From Nautilus pompilius (Eukaryota; Mollusca; Cephalopoda; Nautilida; Nautilidae), in contig JACATO010000624.1 of NCBI GenBank assembly GCA_018389105.1, positions 1,240,001 through 1,304,000 of the forward strand: a DNA stretch of 64,000 bases, given 5' to 3'. Both the position numbers and the translations under genes were made by a program. Below, piece after piece: positions 13,057 to 24,700 of the stretch (position 1 is its first letter; each line of letters opens with the position of its first letter). Under the pieces are notes generated by a model that worked only from the letters and a program-made list of their open reading frames with translations, ran no database searches and was not told where the DNA came from.

Positions 13057-13850
13057 CGAAGAGAAAGGAGTGGGTTATGAGGCCGAAGCCTGACGGAGTT
13101 TACGAAAAACTCCTGTGAGGGACGGATGGCGGTCCGTAACCCTTATGGAGGCCTTGCGCCTCCACTATTGGAATTTAGGCGCCAAATGACTGTTCCAAGG
13201 AGCCGAAAGCCCTGACTCTCGTGAGATGGGCCGGTACCCCTGGCAGAAAACCTTCCGCCGAGTGATCGCTTCCCCAGCCGAAACCCTCAAGGAGGAAGCG
13301 ATACGATCTGAACAAACGCCTAACCTTCCCCGCCAGAAAAGCGGGCTAAAGGAAAAAAGCATCCCTCGCCCCCACTCTTTCGAGCGGAGGGCGTGGCACC
13401 AGTCCGGTACCCCAAATGAAGGGCGAAGGACTAATGCCCCACTGCCACACTTTGACCTGAACTTTTTTTCTTTTTTTCTCTATTTTTTTTGTTGGTGTCC
13501 GAAGCCGTGTAGGGGCCGAAGCCCGGTGTAGAGCAAGCTCCCGTTAAGGCCTAAAAGGCCGGGTTGAGGCGCCGAAGCACCTCGTGTAACTGGCCGCCGA
13601 AGCGACCAGGTGGGGGACGCGAACGCCCCACGTTAGAGTGACCGATTCCCCAGCCAAAAACTAATCTTGGGAAAAAAGGTCTCAGCACGTCAAGTCCGAA
13701 ACCGGTCTCGACGCACCTAACCTTCCTGGCCAGACCTGATCCAGCTCACATGCTAGTAAATGTACTTTGGAAATAGCCATCACCTGCACTGGTGAATGGT
13801 CCGACCAACAGAGGCAAATTCCGTTCATATATACCAATAAATAAATAAAT
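13057..13850 (+). mobile_element. GC-rich retroelement-like island with AATA tail
   Basis: About 790 bp with base composition quite unlike its AT-rich surroundings. It ends with an AATAAATAAATAAAT tail at about 13836-13850, the kind of simple 3' tail left by target-primed non-LTR retroposition. The first half repeats in part: GAGTGATCGCTTCCCCAGCC at 13260 and GAGTGACCGATTCCCCAGCC at 13636, each followed 55-80 bases later by CCTAACCTTCC and GCCAGA. A plus-strand frame of 101 codons (13226-13531) is open but shows no reverse-transcriptase or nuclease motif, so I regard it as incidental. It could be a SINE-like RNA copy, or the 5'-UTR-like and 3' remains of a deleted LINE. I cannot name the family. 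Confidence 0.55.
13080..13631 (+). other. Series of small hairpins, many capped by CGAA
   Basis: At least six short stem-loops share a CGAA-type loop on different paired stems: 13080-13091 (AGGC/GCCT), 13095-13113 (GGAGTTT/AAACTCC, loop ACGAA), 13513-13524 (GGGC/GCCC), 13566-13583 (GAGG.C.GC/GC.A.CCTC), 13590-13609 (CTGG.C.CGC/GCG.A.CCAG) and 13610-13631 (GTGGGG.GA.CG/CG.CCCCAC). Others with different loops are 13122-13137, 13146-13164 and 13548-13560. The stems differ in sequence while pairing and loop persist, which suggests folding of an RNA on the plus strand. Its function is unknown. Confidence 0.5.
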
Positions 13851-16786
13851 TAATATCGATTTTGAATGACACAAATAAATTAACTTATTTTGAAATGTCA
13901 AAGTATTTAAATTTCAAATGGCTGTCATTAAACAGTAAAATTGTTAATTTGAAGACTGAAGTGGGCGCCTTTTCAAGTAGTGAAAATGTCATAATTCGTC
14001 ATTCATATTTGAAGAAACTGAACATTGGCCGTTTAAACTTTAATTACTAAGAAAGGATCGCCAACAATCACAAACTCCTAGGAATCACAAAGAAAAGCAA
14101 TTTTTATTAGATTATACAGACCATAACGAAAAGAACTGTCGATGAAATAACATGTGGACTGATGCCAAAGTCGGGCAAAACATTGCGGACTGTTAATATT
14201 CTTTTGGAATATGTTTTCGCTGATACTGATTTCATCTGACGCAAATGCTTTTATCCAGAGACTGAGGCTGATGCTTGTAGCAATTTTGCGTATTTATCCC
14301 TTTTACTATAAACGCTTGAATTAAACCTAGCCGAGAATGGCGTCCTCCCGATCGTATCCGGCCGGTTTCCGGTTAAACGTTCCTAGTACCTACAACTAAA
14401 TTAATTTTAGTTGACTATGTCCTCATTTAGTACCACATGTTGTAGTCGTCCCTTTTGTCTTTCACACTAAATTTAAAGAGTGTCCTTTCATGCGTGAAGA
14501 TGATAAACACGACAGAACGGAGGTGTGGATAGATCTCGAAGAAGCATGTTTTTGAAGACTCGGAGGCTTAGAACTATTGCTCCAGGCAATAGTTGTGTAC
14601 AGACATGAGATTGAGGCCGCTGGAGAAGGAGTCGTAGTTTGGGTGGTCTTTGAGTCTTCAGAATAAAATAAAGCTAGTAAACGACGAGAAGCAGCTGGTA
14701 GACATGACGTCATTGCCGCAATACTGCAGCGTACCAAGAGCCGTTTGTCATGATCGTACCTCCTTTAGTTTGAAAAGACCCGTTTTTTGACGACAATATT
14801 ATTTTTTTAAAAAAAATAGATTATTTATTACATAATATGCGTTTCCGACGCCAAATGGTCACTATGAGCACTAAAGGTTCTTCATTTAGGATCTAAGGGA
14901 GATAATGTATTTTGAGTCGTCGTAGAAAAACTGCAAACTAATTTATCTTGATGAATCATACAATAATAATAGCGCGATAGTTTTCCGTTTTTATCGCCTT
15001 TCGTTATGTTGAACCGCTCCCGTGACTTTTGTTTCTAAACAAATTTAAATAAATAGATATATACGCAGTGGTATCGTTCTGTAAGAGAAACGTTGAATCT
15101 GTCTGGATATAAATTTTAGATAAGCAATAGAACTCCTGCGTACATCTTTATACTTCCATCTTTAAAAAAATAATGTAATTTAGGAAACAAATTATACATA
15201 TAAGAGAAAAACACGAAAGAACATTTATAATGACGCACACACCCATCGGCGATCTTTTAAACCTTTATTTCTGTTTTTTGTATAAAAATTATAATTAATT
15301 TACATATTTTTCCAAGGTGCATTCTTTTAGAAAATAATAAATTATTCAGAGCTGAATCTTACTTTGAGCAACGCTTAGAGTGAGAACGTAATGATAAATG
15401 CACAGACAGCAATTTTTTTGAATAAAAAATACCTTATGCAATTTTGGAAAGAAAAAAAATTGATATAGATTTTCTATTCTTGCAGAAATAAATTTGACTT
15501 CGGAAATATTTGAAGAAATTTTTTACATTATTATCCTGACGGCCTATGAGCAATCATTACTAAACTGTTTACTTTACTATAATTAAATTTTTACTGTTAT
15601 ATGCTGTATCATGTAAAAACTTTTATATGCACAAATTAGCAAATTGATTTTTGGTAGATAGTAGTACTTAATGATTGAAATACATTAGAAAAATTTTTTT
15701 TAATGTATTACATTTTCACACGTTTTACATCCGTGGTTTAGTTTCTCAAGATACTAACAAGATAAAGAATTGCATTCCTCATCTAAGTCTTTCCACTCTT
15801 GGAGAACATTAGTTGAACTACAGATATTTTAAATCTTCTATCTTTATAGTTTATTATTTCAGATGAGCGAAATAGTGATATCTGGAGACTGAAGTGACCA
15901 ATTTATTATCTTACATAATGTCACCCTATTTTTTTATAGTTATTGTGTATTGACTTTTGCAGTTTTTCGTAAATATTCCTTTATACAACAAAGTCAAAGC
16001 ATAACGATCCATGACCAGAGAAAAGAGCATGACACCGCAAAATAACAAGGTACTTTTCTTTGGTTAGATGTCCATCAGTGATGGTCAAAATCCCAACCAG
16101 AAAAAATAATGTTAACGTATCCTCATACATTCAAATTTCTTCCTTCATGCTTACCCGAATTATTTTCACGACTTAAACTTAATCCTTTTTCAGCAGCACC
16201 GGATGCACTGACCGCTTTTAAAATAAGCTTAAAATTTCAAACTGGCTCTCCTTTCACCATAATCAATGTCATACACAGTTGAACTATATAATATCGATGC
16301 TCCGTAGCCATATTTTCTCTTAATTTTTCGCCAAACAACTCCACAAAACGCATTTTAATGGTTCGACTTAGATACGGAATTTTATACGGCAGAATTTTGA
16401 ACAGCTAGTGCTATTTAGGAAACAATTTTCCTTCAGACTCTTTTAATAATTCCATGTTATCTCTTTCTTTCTTCCACCCCATTTTTATTGTTGTGGATTG
16501 TCCCTCTGTCTGGTTTCCAGGAAATGGTCTTCCTTAGTCTATGCTAAAAAAATCCTTACTTTCTGAACTATTTTATGATGACAATAACCAGCTTTGTTAC
16601 GTAATAAATATAGAAAAATTTGATATACATAATGGACGCTTCTCATAACCGTTCACAAATTACATACTAACACATGGGCACATGAATTTGTTTTCAATGT
16701 AAGCAGAAGCTGCTGTCCGCACAGTTACCACATTTTTAGGTGGGAAGTGGCATAACCTGTGATCGAGAAACATCGGACAAAATCAG
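13851..16786. other. Intergenic, no gene recognised
   Basis: AT-rich DNA. The longest frame is 91 codons on the minus strand (14462-14737) in a locally less AT-rich patch, with no recognisable domain. I see no convincing repeat or RNA gene. Confidence 0.6.
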
Positions 16787-16862
16787 ACAACTCCATAAAC
16801 ACCCGAAAAACCCAAACAGAGTTCCTCATTTTTAGACGTGGCAGGAAACTGAAGGACCCAGA
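16787..16862 (+). repeat. Dispersed repeat copy 1 (GACGTGGCAGGAAA core)
   Basis: About 75 bases align with 53687-53765. Both begin ACAACTCCA, continue through ACCGA or CCCGA, ACCC, AACAGA-TTC, and share an identical core TTTTTAGACGTGGCAGGAAA. This is one family of dispersed repeat, and its ends are not clear in either copy. Confidence 0.7.
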
Positions 16863-19240
16863 TCAGATGTGTACGTATATTCCCTTGTCCTAAAATAATC
16901 TTACCTGGTGACAAGCAACAAATACTTGTTATACAAAAAAATGCGTACACATTAGTATTTTTATATGGCTACCGGTGTATCTGTGAGTGCGTCCTTATTA
17001 CTTCACGATCGAATAGAATTACCTTTCAATCGTTATCGTTTTGGGAAAAAAATACGTAAAACTGCACTTAAGAGAAAAAAGATTTTGTTTGCTTTTTGCC
17101 TGAGTTAGTTGTATTTTATTGACAATGAATGAATCAAAACAGTGTTAGAAATATTTCTTGTATATTTTGATTGTTGTTGTTAGAGCAGATTTAGCGCAGG
17201 ACTTCTTTCTTCAGACCATTAGTAATTCATTAGTAATTAACCAGGAACAGGTCAATCGATTTTAAACATAGTTGTAGCCACACGTAACTTCTGCAAACGC
17301 GAGAAATGCCTTTTAAAACCCTTTTTATACCATCTGGATTGCATTTGCACGTTTAAGTACAATTAACCTCCGTATTACTCAACAGGTTGAGCTGAAAGAA
17401 AATAAATAAAATCTGAACTGCAGGTAAACATCCTAAAAATACATGTTGGGTTATTTTTATGCTCATACCCTTCTTTATCTAGTAAGTACGAGGTTTCAAG
17501 TATCCGAATGCATCTGAAGCGCGAATTACCATAGTATACTTATTATACATGGTCAGTATTAAAAATTGTTGCACTAATGACGTTACTGTACTACCACTGT
17601 CCGCTGGAACAGCGCATGACCAACGTATATTGAACCGATATGAAATCGCTACCACAAATTTTCGAGTCATGTAAAATTTAAATAATAGATCTAAGACTTT
17701 TTAATTACACACTGAAATTGAACGCTGCCAATTTTTTGCACACAAACTGATGCGCTTCACTGAGAGAAGCTTCTTGGAAATGATGAAACAGAACAAAATA
17801 GCAGTTTTCGATACGCAGCGAATGTCTCGACAAGCTTTTGGAACCGGGTGTGGCTGCCTCCGCGATCTTCCACAAACCCGAACAGCGCCGTCCATTTGAG
17901 TCGAAATTCTTTTGAAAAACGAAGACCTGTGCTATCAGCGCCCACTGGTGGTGTAAATATTTCAGTTACATCTTTTGTTGTTCGACACGTGCGTGGTCTG
18001 GAGTCGAAACGTTCTTAACACCGCAGCCGAATGATGGTGCTATGGTGGCAGTTTTTCTGTCTGGAAACTTGCTTGTTGACTGGCTTCCTTGAGCATTCCT
18101 ACAGCAGATTCTACGTATCTTTATTCAAAACTGCTTGGTGAACTCACGTAGCTCCACTGGAAAAAATTAATCATCACCTTCTGAAGTAAATTAAAATTAA
18201 ATGCTGTTTCCTTCTCGAATGACTGATGCAACTCGTGAAAATATTGAAAAATTACAAATTTAACGCTTTTTAGTTGTATACGCGGAGTAATTGACTTTTA
18301 TTTTCAGCCAAACCGTAAATGATGTCTTGCGTGTGTTTAAACTAACAGCGTTAACCTTTTACCTTTTGTCAACAATTTACAGGTGTTTTGGTTTTAAATA
18401 AACACTGACGACTGCGTGTGCCATAAAATTCTGTAATCTTGAATTATAAAATCTGTTGGCTTTAAAAATGGGCATAGTATTAAAATATAGCGTAAAGTTA
18501 ATAAAATGTACTAGTTTAAACAATGGTAAGTTTAAATTTAAACAATGCTTATATACGGTCAGATATAAATGTTTAATTTCAAATAACATTCACCCCAGGC
18601 CAAAAAAGCACGTGCGGCCCCTATAAAATCAAGAATTAGTTAATTAGATTTGACCTTGTTAGTCACTCGATAAAATGTTTATTCTTTTCCGGTGTAAACG
18701 GTAAGACGATTCAAGACAAATATGATTGCTTAAAGGAACTGAACGCAAAAAATAGATAAGATGTCTTTAAAATTATTATTTTATTTCTAGTTCAAAACAA
18801 TAGTGTAACTCAATTCGATTACGGAAGACGCTTACATGGCTGGATTCGAAAGAAAAGGCTTCAAAATTAAGATTTTATTAGAATCTGAAACTTTCAATAA
18901 TCTGTGATTGTTTTCGATCAAAGTAAGCAAAGAAAAGCAAAGAACCATGATTTAAAACAAAATGATTCTTTCTAAAATAAGAACAGAAAGTAAACAAAAG
19001 AAACAAAACCTTCATGTATAACGATGTAAAATCTGCAGATGTTTTCTGCGTGAGCTATCGCTCAGACGATCAGTTCAGTCTTAAAGATGTAAAAGCAAAT
19101 GAGTCTCCCGAGCTGATAATAAGAACATTTCCAGTGTTTTCTAAGACTTGCTACAAGTAACGAGGAAAGAACAAAGCTGTCGTTCAGAAACTTTAATTTA
19201 TAAAATTGTGTGCAATTTTTTTCAGTTGTTTGCAAAGTTA
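16863..19240. other. Intergenic, no gene recognised
   Basis: Mostly AT-rich. Around 17757-17945 the minus strand has two overlapping frames of about 62-64 codons in a slightly GC-richer patch (one contains GADSTGLRFSKEFRLKWTAL). I do not recognise either, and the patch could be an old repeat. A 70-codon minus frame at 18377-18589 looks like chance. Confidence 0.5.
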
Positions 19241-19273
19241 CTAATTATTATTATTATATTATTATTATTATTA

Positions 19274-19325
<52 letters not shown>
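19241..19325. repeat. (ATT)n microsatellite
   Basis: About 85 bases of TTA/ATT trinucleotides with two interruptions. It gives a spurious poly-Ile/Leu stretch in one frame. Confidence 0.97.
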
Positions 19326-19326
<1 letters not shown>

Positions 19327-19948
19327 ACGATTTAACCAATCCACCCCAGTTCGCGAGGATAAAAGATGGTAAAAATCGAATAAGACTAAATATTTCATCA
19401 GATTCCTAAATGAATCTTCGCGGCTCCAAACTTGTCAATTTCCTCTTGAAATATCGCATCGTGTCCACTCAACTGCGTGGTTAGACGACTTCCTTAAACC
19501 TCTTTAAATGGTGGCAAGACATTAAATGATAGAATCTGCTCATCGAGAAGTAGGTTAAACCGAAATTCTCTGGTACTATTCTAGCTTTAGGGTTTGAATT
19601 ATCCTTTTGGATCAGAAAATACTGAAAAATAACATAAAAGTATTAGTTTAATTAATAAAGCAACTAAAAAGTAGATCTGTAATTATCATTTTAAAATCAA
19701 CTTAATGAGGAAGAATTTGATAGGTTTTCGAAATAATTAACACTAGAAAATGACGTTATCTTTATTTTATTTGTACTGAATAACGGGTAGACAGAAATAC
19801 CATCTTTAGACTGTATTTACGTGACTTATATACGATTAATAAATGCAATGCAAAAGCTGTGCAAGGGTGGTCGTTTAATGCTCGATATCAGTTGTTACAA
19901 ATAAGGTAAACGTTTTGAGCTGGCGACTGGTCACAACGTTTTAAATTA
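19326..19948. other. Intergenic, nothing seen
   Basis: AT-rich sequence between the ATT microsatellite and the left end of the CACTGG element. It has no open frame of note, no repeat and no RNA gene visible. Confidence 0.6.
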
Positions 19949-19961
19949 CACTGGTCAACGA
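19949..19961 (+). repeat. Left terminal inverted repeat, CACTGG copy 1
   Basis: CACTGGTCAACGA; its first 11 bases are the exact inverse of the right end at 21723-21733. Copy 2 has A in place of G at the twelfth base, which extends its repeat. Confidence 0.9.
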
Positions 19962-20251
19962 AATTAAATGTATTATACTCATTATGAATGCAAACCAACT
20001 TTTTTAGACTAATTTTTTATGCTGATTTCAAAATTTCACGCCATTTGTATGCAGCACCTATCAGTTTTTCAGTAGATACATGCAAATATTTACATATTTG
20101 TATATATGAAATCATTAACGTAATAAATAAGGACATATTATTTTTAGAAAGTAAATGAGTTTATTGAGTTAAAAATCACCACTATCATTCTACAAAGAGT
20201 GAATACACAAAAAATGGGTCAGACAAAACAGACAAAGTTAGAACAACAGAG

Positions 20252-21311
20252 TTAGAAACATTGTGATTTGGATTTCCTGCGGTGTTCCTGATCTGGTTGA
20301 TCACGGTAAAGTGTCCAGCAGTAGTCAGCCAGCATACTTTCATTCCAGAAGCCTTGGTACCGTTTCTTCATAGCACTAATGTCCTGGTGAAATCTTTCAC
20401 CATGTTCATCAGACATTGCTCCAAGGTTATCTGCGAAGAACTCCAGATGAGAGTCCAAGAAGTGAACTTTCACTGACATGCGACAACCCATTGCTGAGTA
20501 ACATTTCAGAAGATTCTTGATGCCATCCTTGTAGTCCATTGCCTTCTTGTTGCCCAAGAAATTCTCACAGATCCAATTGAAAGCATTCCAGTTCATCCAG
20601 TGTTGTCTTGAAGTTGACATCTTTGAGTACTTCTCTAATTTGGGGTCCGACAAAGATACCCTCTTTCAACTTCGCCTGTGTGATTTTGGGAAACTTTTCT
20701 ACAATATACTCAAACCCTCTGGCATTTCTCTTCCCTAGTGTCTTTACAAACCGTTTCATCAGTCCAAGCTTTATGTGCAAAGGAGGCAATAGGACATTAC
20801 ATGGATCTACAAGAGGTGTATTCTTGACGCTAGACAGTCCTGGCTGGTATGATGTTCTTGTCTGCCAGTTTGATTCCGAATAATGTCTGTCAGTTTCCCG
20901 ACTATCCCATAGACACAAGAAACAACAGTATTTTGTGAAACCTGACTGCATTGTCATTAACATTCCAATGACTTTTAAATCTCCACATATTTTCCATGGG
21001 TATCTTTCATAGGCAATGGCATGAAGTAAAAGTTCCATATTCTCATCGTCTTTCGGCTCCCTCCATATCATTGGAATGGCAAAAGGCATGGACTTCTTCC
21101 TCTTATTGAACCAGTCATGTAAGCCATTTGAGCAAGCTGAGCAGATAAAATGTGGTGCCCATAACTTGTCCTGATCTCCAAGAGGACAGTCAAAGTATAG
21201 CTTATAAATCTTCTTGATCTCTGCTGTTATTGTACGTTTTTGAGCTTTCACAATAAATTGTCCACAGACATAACAAAACACATCAGGAGGATTTCTACAC
21301 TGTCTTGACAT
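20252..21311 (-). pseudogene. Zinc-cluster transposon protein, frame-broken (copy 1)
   Basis: The protein is of a type I recall as common in arthropod transposons but cannot name. I take the start at the ATG at 21311, after TTTTACAG (a possible 3' splice site); an upstream ATG at 21413 adds 34 less convincing residues. From 21311, residues 13-60 hold C13-x2-C16, H54 and C57-x2-C60, a probable zinc cluster. Next come REPKD, then CGDLKVI (about 109-115), KYCCFLCLWD (127-136) and LPPLHIKLG. The frame ends at 20565. Homologous sequence resumes in another frame (20653-20252) with NAFNWICENFLGNKK, HFLDSHLEFF and SDEHGERFHQDI, so an indel lies near 20590. Asp111, an Asp in FLDSH and a Glu in HGERF might form an RNase H-like triad, which is inference. 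I recall longer relatives with a few hundred more residues after REPKD, so an internal deletion is likely. The same frame break is in copy 2. Confidence 0.75.
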
Positions 21312-21372
21312 TGTTAACGCTGTAAAACAAGTAAGGAAATATATACAAACGGTTATACTTGTATTGAATTTC

Positions 21373-21515
21373 AGATGATGAAATATTTCATCAGACCAAT
21401 TATGACTGGACAATTTGAGATGTTGAAATACCTATTTCATCAGACAAAACTTGATTGGTTAATTTAAGATGGTGAAATATTGCATCTGAACTATGCAGCA
21501 ATGAATAATGTAGTT
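21373..21515 (+). repeat. Three tandem AGATG-TGAAATA units inside copy 1
   Basis: Units start at 21373, 21418 and 21467 (spacings 45 and 49). Each begins AGATG.TGAAATA, continues with TTCATCAGAC or a close variant, and the first two share an ATTGG/ACTGG-AATTT stretch. They lie just upstream of the element's coding region and toward its right end, where subterminal protein-binding repeats or promoter elements would be expected. The role is inference. Confidence 0.65.
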
Positions 21516-21720
21516 TATTTTAAAGGTATGTTTCCATGATGTAAATGAAATACATGCATACACATCACTAATTGGAATTTCTATATAATGCATGAGCTAA
21601 AACCAAAAAAACTTTCTCATCTTTAAAACTGTACGTGATGTAAAAAAACTAATTGTATATTTGAAATCAGCATTAAAAACTACACTAAGTACACCTTGAC
21701 ATATGCTTGATGAAAAATAC

Positions 21721-21733
21721 TTGTTGACCAGTG
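21721..21733 (-). repeat. Right terminal inverted repeat, CACTGG copy 1
   Basis: TTGTTGACCAGTG, the inverse of CACTGGTCAACAA. It is followed by TTATC, which is also present right of copy 2, after which the two flanks differ. Confidence 0.9.
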
Positions 21734-24700
21734 TTATCTACAGGGGTCATAATTGTAAACCGGTTAGAGTTTATGCACAGACCGATATTAGAAAAAAAAT
21801 AGTAGCAGAATAGTAAGTAAATAGTATAAATGCCAGCAATAGCCGACCATAATGATAATGTAACAGTAGTAATGCCATGCACTCGCCATAATGGTCCCTG
21901 TAATAGTTTTTATTTGATCCATTCTTCTCGAGCAATAATAGAAAACAAACTAGGCTGAATTACAAAAAGTTAAACATGCATGCTTTTATAGGCAAAAATT
22001 GGATGCAAATTAATAAAACAGTTATGAAACAGTAATTCATTAATATCTATAGAAATTAACATTTTAATCAATTATAATTAGTTTAATATTGTATGGGATC
22101 GATTGGTTTTAATTTTATTTCTCTCTCTCTCCCTCTTTCGTGATCCTGTCTACTAGTTTTTTTCTTGTCTCCTTTTGTGATTCCTGCAGCTTTCGCCGCC
22201 GCCTAATTTTTTAAATCAAGTAATCGTCTGCAAACTCGAGTAAGCTCACCATCTCCCGGCCCAGTAACTCATTCGATGCGTAGCCGCTAAAAGCTAAAAG
22301 GTTAATTAAATTAGACAAAACAAAACGTCAGGTGCACATTTTTCCATCTATAGAAGTAAACCTTGGCGTGATGTAGAATTAAAATCTATAATAATAAAAA
22401 AACAGTTTTGTTTAAAGAAAAAAAAATTGTTTTGGGCATTTACGCATAATGATTAAAAATGAAGTAAACAGAGCGCTCTTGTCTATTAATTTTTAAAAGA
22501 TGATGTCAACTAGAGAATGTGCTTGGAACAAAGACAATTGCATATCTTTACGTTTAGAGCGATGTCCTGTGTGCTGTTTTTTACTCGACACCCCTTATGT
22601 AAATTAGGGCTTTTCAATCGAAGTTTCTCAATCTAATTGGTCTCTTTAATAGAGTTTGTTTTCTACGATTGATTAATGGGCTAGGGAATCCATAGCGTAC
22701 AGCTACGCGTTTGGAACAGTGAAAGGCTGAATGTATGGCTGGTTTAAGCATGTACAATATATATACATTTACTTTTTACTTTTTTCTTTGTAAAATAGAA
22801 TATAATCAAGTTTCCGCACGTTTTAATTTACGATTTCTTATACACTGGCCTCATACCTAACATAATGCAAATCGTTACTAACGTATTTATTTCCCTCACG
22901 GACAACACTTTACAATTCAATATTCACCGCACGGTAAATTAGGACTCTACACTCCATCCAGTCTTCTGTAAAACCATAGTCGCTTACCTGTACGATTTCA
23001 TTGTTTTCCTGTTTGATTTTTATTTCTTTTAGCATTTCTGTGGTTGTAAAAGGTTTCTCGGGTCGCCATTAAATGAACAATAACCGACCAAAGTCTACGG
23101 CAAACACAGCTTTGTATCATCTTTGTGGAACTTTTCATTGCTAAAACCTATTATTCAGCTTCGTACAGGAAAGGAACGCCCGTGTGGAGTTTCTGGACAG
23201 GAAATGCAACAGTTCGGCAAGAAAACATAGCTTGTGGGGTTTGTACTAAAACTGTTAGGTAGCCAGGGCGTATTAGGTGTCGTTATATTAAATAAATTAC
23301 TAACAGCAAACAAATAATTAAATATGAAGTTTAAAATACCTGAAAACGTTAAATATTTGCATTTTCACTCAAAGGAGGGCGTTTTATTTTAAATTGTATT
23401 ATCAGTTTTAAAAACGTAGCGAGAGTTTTCTCAAATTAAATTTATGTAAACGAATTTTCCTCTCGTTCGTGACAAATACTTTGATGTATTTATTAGTGTT
23501 ATTTAATATTGTTAGAACATTGAACACTTTTTTTCCCATAGTTCATTTCGAGATAATTTTGAAGAGCATTTAGACTGAGGACATTCGAAGCATTTTATTT
23601 GCACAATAATTAGTCTAAAAATAAGAATTTACAATTTAATTGCAATAGACTTATAATATTAAACCCGTTCTATATATGTAACTTTAAGATAAATAACGAT
23701 TTAAATCATAGACTATAAAGATATATAAAATATTTTATTAATAAAGTAATTACTGCTAAAAGAATCCTATGTATAGATTTTGCAAGCTTTTTTTCACGTT
23801 TAATATCTGCTTTAAGTTGTTTTTTTTTTCCGTCTTAAAACTTTTAAAGTGGGAAATAAACTGTTGAGATTTTTCAATAATGATACTGCCGATTTAACGT
23901 CATCTTCCTTTTCGGATATCCTTTGATTTCATCCACGTTAATAGATAATGCATCAGCTACTTTCAGATCACACTTAGACAATTGAAAAAGTAAAAGTTAT
24001 AAGCCACCAATAAAAAATAAGTCACATATTTTAAGTTAGTAAACGGACGTAATGGCATTACAAAATATTAGTTATCTAGCCTTCGCTATCTATTTCTATC
24101 GCCTTTTTAAAAACCGTGTTAAATATACTGACAGTAACACAGTTCAACACATTTCTGTTCGGTATTTTTCCTAACCTAACCGAAATAAAATATATGATAT
24201 GTCATGAATAAATTTTCGAAATACAGTCTTTGTTTCGTATGATTGCAGAAGACCCGTACCTAGAAGTGCTCGTGCAGCTTACTCAGCGTGTGAGTCACCC
24301 CGATCTCTATTCTCGCAACCAAGATAGGGATCAGCAACTCCTGTGACTGGGAAAGCGTACAACGACGCCTCCTGTGTTCACTGGAGAAGAAAAAAATGCT
24401 GATATTTGACAGTTAACGTTACTGTGATTTTCCGTATAGTGCTCGTTATAAATTCGGGTCTTGCCTTTCACCTGCAAAATGTTAAAATAATAAAATAGTT
24501 CAGCTGAAAATCTCTTACATTTGTTCGCTGTGTAAATATTCCAACTTGACAGCCCGTCCATCTTTCTGGCCAGTAAAATAAAACTGTAATAGTCTTCTTG
24601 TGCGGTCGGGTGATCTCGCAAGGCAGGTCGGTGACTTGCTCCACTAGTGGCGACTCACACCGACACCGCATTCGCCATAGTTGAAGATATTAATACATTG

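Larger units (their letters stand above)
19949..21733 (-). mobile_element. CACTGG-ended DNA transposon, copy 1
   Basis: A 1785-bp element bounded by CACTGGTCAAC on the left and its exact inverse GTTGACCAGTG on the right. It encodes a broken zinc-cluster protein on the minus strand. A second copy at 38391-40176 matches along the whole length with a constant offset of 18442 bases, shifting to 18443 after one extra A. I found only about four substitutions (for example 19960, 21425, one near 21632 and one near 21677). Similarity stops at the inverted repeats (plus a shared TTATC on the right), so this is a transposed unit and not a larger duplication. Left flank TTA and right flank TTA could be a 3-bp target duplication, but copy 2 does not show it. 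CACTG ends occur in CMC-type (CACTA/Chapaev) and some other superfamilies; I do not assign one. Confidence 0.92.

Noticed and set aside
13200..13260. Hammerhead-type ribozyme in the GC-rich island
   Set aside because: The required CTGATGA core is absent; only CTGACTC is found, and no matching GAAA core arrangement follows.
13226..13531. 101-codon protein in the GC-rich island
   Set aside because: GC-rich DNA has fewer chance stops, the frame overlaps the hairpin series and internal duplication, and no protein motif is visible.
20282..20883. Plus-strand open frames inside the CACTGG elements (also at 38724-39325)
   Set aside because: They are mirror frames of the minus-strand protein, which carries all of the recognisable motifs.
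24331..24671. Two-exon minus-strand gene fragment
   Set aside because: The implied intron would be only a few dozen bases and neither part has a recognisable domain.
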